Shown here piece by piece: positions 61,259 through 64,000 of a DNA stretch of 64,000 bases. Source of the stretch: Lawsonella sp012842085 (GTDB lineage: Bacteria > Actinomycetota > Actinomycetes > Mycobacteriales > Mycobacteriaceae); assembly GCA_036749735.1 (NCBI GenBank), contig DAINXV010000002.1:186001-250000 (forward strand), given 5' to 3'. Under the pieces are notes generated by a model. It searched no databases, was not told the origin of the DNA, and saw nothing but the letters and a program-made list of their open reading frames with translations. Position 1 is the first letter of the stretch; the number at the start of each line of letters is the position of its first letter. Both the position numbers and the translations under genes were made by a program.

Positions 61259-61822
61259 TTATTGAGTGTCCGCTGAATCAGACTCTTTGTGTAGAGGTGC
61301 CAAGTAGGCAAGCATGCGGGTGTTCCCTAACGTATTGGGTTTGACACTCGATAGGTCTAGGAACTCTGCAACACCGGCATCATAGGAACGCAGCATTTGT
61401 TGGTAAATCGGATAGCTAACCGGCGTTCCCTCAATTTCCTGAAAGCCGTAACGGGTAAAGAAATCAACCTCAAAAGTGAGCACGAAGACGCGTTCAAGAC
61501 CTAGGAAGCGGGCATTGCGAAGCAATTCAGTCACAATGAGGTGCCCAACGCCAATCCCTTGCACAGAGGGGTGGACGGCGATAGTTCTCAGCTCACCCAG
61601 ATCTGACCAAAATACGTGGAGCGCCCCACACCCGACAATTTCACCATCTTTCTCTACTACGACGTATTCCTGCAGCGCCTCGTAAATATCAATAAGATTT
61701 TTCTCCAACAAAATTTTCCCGGCATAAATATCTATAAGAGCTTTTATTCCAGGTACATCGTCGGTTGTGGCAGGGCGTACTTCAAACGAAGGAGTTGACG
61801 GGCAGGGTTTGGTGCTTGCCAT
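61259..61822 (-). CDS. argA: Amino-acid N-acetyltransferase (short ArgA, Rv2747-like)
   Basis: This 187-residue GNAT protein fits the short acetylglutamate synthase of actinobacteria (Rv2747), the first step of arginine synthesis. FEVRPATTDDVPGIKALIDIYAGK starts the domain, and LRTIAVHPSVQGIGVGHLIVTELL is the acetyl-CoA loop. The ATG at 61822 is chosen because a longer frame to 61987 adds an uncharacteristic 55-residue head that overlaps pgsA promoter space. Its place by ftsK, pgsA and clgR matches Rv2747. Confidence 0.9.
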   Translation of the reverse strand: MASTKPCPSTPSFEVRPATTDDVPGIKALIDIYAGKILLEKNLIDIYEALQEYVVVEKDGEIVGCGALHVFWSDLGELRTIAVHPSVQGIGVGHLIVTELLRNARFLGLERVFVLTFEVDFFTRYGFQEIEGTPVSYPIYQQMLRSYDAGVAEFLDLSSVKPNTLGNTRMLAYLAPLHKESDSADTQ

Positions 61823-61950
61823 AAAGACTAGGATAAACCTATTGCTCTCCAGAGTCCGCATCTGACAGGTAACATGAGTATGATATTTTGAAATAGCGAA
61901 CAATTTTAGAACAGTTAGTGGCTTAAGAAAGGTACTGGAGGAGCAGAGAT

Positions 61951-62532
61951 ATGGAAAATTCGGCTTCAGAGACGACGCCAAGCTCATTTAATCTTCCTAA
62001 TTTACTCACGATTATCCGCATTCTCCTCGTTCCTGCTTTCCTTCTAGTCTTTTTCCTAGTACCCACACTCGAGGGCCGTATTTGGGCTCTCGTCATTTTT
62101 TGCGTAGCTATGGCCACGGATACCGCCGATGGAAAAATTGCTCGCCGGTATGGGCTAGTAACTGATTTCGGGAAAATAGCCGACCCCATTGCAGATAAAG
62201 CAATCATGGCGTCTGCGCTTATTGCCCTTAACATCATCGGCAAACTGTGGATTTGGGTGACGGTTGTCATCCTGATTCGCGAGATTGGTATTACGGTGTG
62301 GCGGCTGACGGCACTTAAAAATAAGGTCGTACCAGCTAGTCGCGGCGGTAAAGCTAAAACTATGACACAGACCCTAGCGGTTTTCTTGCTCTTGATTCCA
62401 GTTGGGGGATGGGTTGCCTGGTGCGGATGGATAGTGATGGGCGTTGCGCTAGTCCTCACCGTCGTTACTGGTGTTGATTATCTTTGGAAAGCCTATAAAG
62501 CCGACCAGACGCCGTCAGCTGCTACCCAATAA
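61951..62532 (+). CDS. pgsA: CDP-alcohol phosphatidyltransferase (PgsA-like)
   Basis: The 193-residue membrane enzyme transfers a phosphatidyl group from CDP-diacylglycerol, probably to glycerol-3-phosphate. It has the complete CDP-OH-P signature with Asp57, Asp60, Gly61, Ala64, Arg65, Gly74, Asp78 and Asp82, and about four to six helices. Actinobacteria have several paralogues and the exact acceptor of this one (Rv2746c-like, PgsA3) cannot be told. GGAGGAG stands 8 bases before the ATG. The stop shares a base with cinA. Confidence 0.92.
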   Translation: MENSASETTPSSFNLPNLLTIIRILLVPAFLLVFFLVPTLEGRIWALVIFCVAMATDTADGKIARRYGLVTDFGKIADPIADKAIMASALIALNIIGKLWIWVTVVILIREIGITVWRLTALKNKVVPASRGGKAKTMTQTLAVFLLLIPVGGWVAWCGWIVMGVALVLTVVTGVDYLWKAYKADQTPSAATQ

Positions 62533-63038
62533 TGTGCGAGTTTAGAGTGGATCTCCAGCAGCTTTCGAATCTCGCCGTGCAGGCAGTACAAGAGCTTTCT
62601 CGACATAATCTAACCGTTGCGGCCGCTGAATCTTTAACAGCCGGAATGTTTTGCGCAACGCTTGCAGAAGTGCCAGGAGCAAGTGCGGTACTGCGTGGTG
62701 GTTTGGTTGTTTACGCAACCGATTTGAAGGCGAAACTAGCTGGTGTAGCGGAGCAGACGTTGTCTACTCAGGGGCCAGTTGCGGAAGATACCGCTGCTGA
62801 GTTAGCGCAGGGGGCACGTTTACAATGTGGTGCTGATATTGGCGTTGGCATAACGGGCGTCGCAGGACCGAGCGAACAGAATGGTGTTCCAGTCGGAACT
62901 GTATTTTTGGGGATAGATGTTGCTAATGAACCAAGTACAGTTGTCGAATATCGATTTTTTGGAACTCGTTCAGAAATTCGTATGCTCAGTGTAGAAAAAG
63001 CATTACTGCAGGTCATTGACTATTGTCGAAAGGTTTAA
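62532..63038 (+). CDS. cinA: CinA C-terminal domain protein (NMN amidohydrolase, PncC type)
   Basis: This 168-residue stand-alone CinA domain is of the PncC type that turns nicotinamide mononucleotide into nicotinate mononucleotide. AAAESLTAGMF, GGLVVYATDLK and GVGITGVAGPSEQNGVPVGTVF are the signatures. The N-terminal MoCF-like half of long CinA is absent. ATG at 62532 overlaps the pgsA stop by one base. pgsA-cinA-clgR is the typical corynebacterial order. Confidence 0.93.
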   Translation: MCEFRVDLQQLSNLAVQAVQELSRHNLTVAAAESLTAGMFCATLAEVPGASAVLRGGLVVYATDLKAKLAGVAEQTLSTQGPVAEDTAAELAQGARLQCGADIGVGITGVAGPSEQNGVPVGTVFLGIDVANEPSTVVEYRFFGTRSEIRMLSVEKALLQVIDYCRKV

Positions 63039-63090
63039 CCTGCTAATCAGAGGCTTTTTTAAAATATTTTTTAATCAATTTCTGTTTGCT

Positions 63091-63118
63091 GGGAATGAAA
63101 TCGCTATTAGTGATGTTG
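63091..63118 (+). promoter_or_regulatory. Possible ECF-sigma (SigE/SigH-type) promoter of clgR
   Basis: GGGAAT (63091-63096) and TGTTG (63114-63118), 17 bases apart, match the mycobacterial SigE form GGRAY-N16-20-CGTTR save one base. The GTG start lies eight bases after the -10, so the mRNA would be leaderless or nearly so. Confidence 0.5.
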
Positions 63119-63126
63119 AATAGAGT

Positions 63127-63408
63127 GTGACTACAGAAATTATTACTCAGCGCCCCTTACTACGGTCTGCCCTGGGGGCGGTATTACGTTCCTCGAGAAT
63201 GAATCAAGGGCGGACCCTACGTGATGTGGCCGAAAGTGCTCGTGTAAGTTCCGGTTATCTCTCCGAGCTTGAACGCGGACGCAAAGAAGTATCTTCAGAA
63301 GTATTGCGCTCAGTTTGTGACGCTTTAGGTCTAGATATTTCTGTTGTCCTGGTGCGTGCAGCAGGATTGATGACTAACAACGTTGATGCAGAGCTATTAG
63401 CTGCCTAG
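63127..63408 (+). CDS. clgR: Transcriptional regulator ClgR
   Basis: ClgR is an XRE-type activator of clp protease genes and of the psp genes in actinobacteria. The 93-residue protein has a helix-turn-helix at about 27-82: TLRDVAESARVSSGYLSELERGRKEVSSEVL, a near-identical match to the family. The usual N-terminal LLREALGxVLR-like segment is at 10-21. GTG at 63127 has no ribosome site. The pspA gene follows, which in M. tuberculosis is in the same ClgR-regulated operon. Confidence 0.95.
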   Translation: MTTEIITQRPLLRSALGAVLRSSRMNQGRTLRDVAESARVSSGYLSELERGRKEVSSEVLRSVCDALGLDISVVLVRAAGLMTNNVDAELLAA

Positions 63409-63428
63409 TTATTTAATCTGAAAAGTAG

Positions 63429-63468
63429 CCCCGCTGCTCCTATCAATAGTTAGGTAGGATCAGTGGGG
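63429..63468 (+). promoter_or_regulatory. Long imperfect hairpin between clgR and pspA
   Basis: CCCC-CTG-TCCTA (63429-63442) pairs with TAGGA-CAG-GGGG (63454-63468 region) with two mismatches. It has no T-run. It may attenuate read-through from clgR to pspA or mark a separate control of pspA. Confidence 0.4.
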
Positions 63469-63537
63469 TAACTTGTCTAAAAAAGCGATCCATCTACTAC
63501 AGATGTCAACGTCTATTTTGGTGGCCGAGGAGAAAAC

Positions 63538-64000
63538 ATGGCTAATCCTTTTGTGAAGGCTTGGAAGTATTTCCTAGCTCTTTTCGATAACAAAATCGAG
63601 GAAAATGCTGATCCCAAAATCCAAATCGAGCAAGCTATTGGTGAAGCCAAGCGACAGCACCAGGAGCTTTCCCATCAGGCTGCGGCAGTTATCGGCAATC
63701 AGCGCCAGCTGGAGATGAAGCTCAACCGACAGTTGGCTGATATTGAAAAGCTCAATGCGAACGTTCGACAGGCACTGCTAATGGCTGAAGAAGCACGTGC
63801 GGAAGGAAATGCTGAAAAAGCACAAGAGTATGAGAATGCTGCCAGTGCCTTTTCCGCGCAGTTAGTCGCAGCGGAGAAGAACGTTGAGGATCTTAAATCG
63901 CTTTACGATCAAGCAAGTGATGCGGCAGCTCAGGCTAAAGCTGCAGTTAAACGTAATTCGCACGCTTTGCAAGCACAGCTTGCCGAACGAACCAAGCTTC
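63538..64000 (+). CDS. pspA: PspA/IM30 family phage-shock protein, N-terminal part (runs off the right edge)
   Basis: The first 154 codons are present. MANPFVKAWKYFLALFDNKIEENADPK is the start of the mycobacterial 35 kDa PspA protein, with the amphipathic membrane-binding helix at about 1-20; the rest is a long coiled coil rich in Ala, Glu, Gln and Lys. PspA proteins stabilise stressed membranes. The ATG at 63538 follows GAGGAG. The downstream partners are outside the window. ClgR is expected to activate it. Confidence 0.92.
   Translation, partial: MANPFVKAWKYFLALFDNKIEENADPKIQIEQAIGEAKRQHQELSHQAAAVIGNQRQLEMKLNRQLADIEKLNANVRQALLMAEEARAEGNAEKAQEYENAASAFSAQLVAAEKNVEDLKSLYDQASDAAAQAKAAVKRNSHALQAQLAERTKL

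Noticed and set aside
1..64000. CRISPR arrays, insertion sequences, tRNA and rRNA genes, prophage or toxin-antitoxin genes
   Set aside because: I looked for direct repeats, transposase motifs, tRNA-like T-loops and small paired genes and saw none that I could support.

Overview
This 64 kb window is chromosomal DNA from an actinobacterium of the order Mycobacteriales (Corynebacteriales). The evidence is a mycothione reductase gene (mycothiol redox system), a DUF2469 gene next to rnhB, an Rv2747-type acetylglutamate synthase, the pair clgR-pspA, frequent GTG starts, and a gene order that follows Mycobacterium tuberculosis from Rv2909c (rpsP) to Rv2744c (the PspA-like 35 kDa protein). From memory of that genome the same span is far longer there, so this looks like a small, compacted genome of moderate GC. 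Lawsonella-like or small Corynebacterium-like species would fit, but the species cannot be fixed from sequence alone.

Layout: 1-310 is the start of a short-chain dehydrogenase gene running out of the window. 550-3118 is the rpsP/KH/rimM/trmD/rplS translation block. 3274-5084 holds lepB, rnhB and a DUF2469 gene. 5175-10284 holds yraN, comM and dprA, an unexpected ferrochelatase, and xerC, followed by a convergent M23 peptidase. 11179-14418 is rpsB-tsf-pyrH-frr. cdsA, a LapA-like gene and rlmN follow. 17023-21541 is dxr-rip-ispG-map (two MEP-pathway genes around an intramembrane protease). 21628-25154 is a minus-strand group: secreted lipase, mtr, alpha/beta hydrolase. Next come a DHA2 drug-efflux-type transporter, proS, and a minus-strand pair (DUF4439 protein and Tat-type lipoprotein). 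30008-34692 is rimP-nusA-infB without ylxR.

34755-38195 is an accessory insertion: two convergent paralogous MFS transporters behind an AT-rich, palindrome-rich region split infB from rbfA. 38196-44123 returns to the conserved order (rbfA, nrnA, MATE gene, pptT, truB, ribF, rpsO), followed by a phosphoribosyltransferase gene and pnp. 47815-52470 is a galactose module (sodium:solute symporter, small membrane protein, galT, galK). 52553-59688 is dapB-thyX-dapA-rnj-ftsK. 59778-60937 is a probable yybP-ykoY manganese riboswitch followed by terC. The window ends with yciI and argA on the minus strand, then pgsA-cinA-clgR and the start of pspA.

Most genes are core functions: translation and ribosome maturation (S16, S19-type L19, S2, S15, RimM, RimP, RbfA, TrmD, NusA, IF2, EF-Ts, Frr), RNA decay (PNPase, RNase J, NrnA), isoprenoid, lipid, lysine and thymidylate synthesis, and envelope stress. 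I found no CRISPR array, insertion sequence, tRNA or rRNA, and no obvious new defence or biosynthetic system. The best leads are regulatory RNAs and promoters (terC riboswitch with a visible ribosome-site switch, pnp leader pseudoknot, rpsO nested leader, ECF-sigma promoter of clgR), a proteobacterial-type ferrochelatase inside a conserved operon, and the infB-rbfA insertion.
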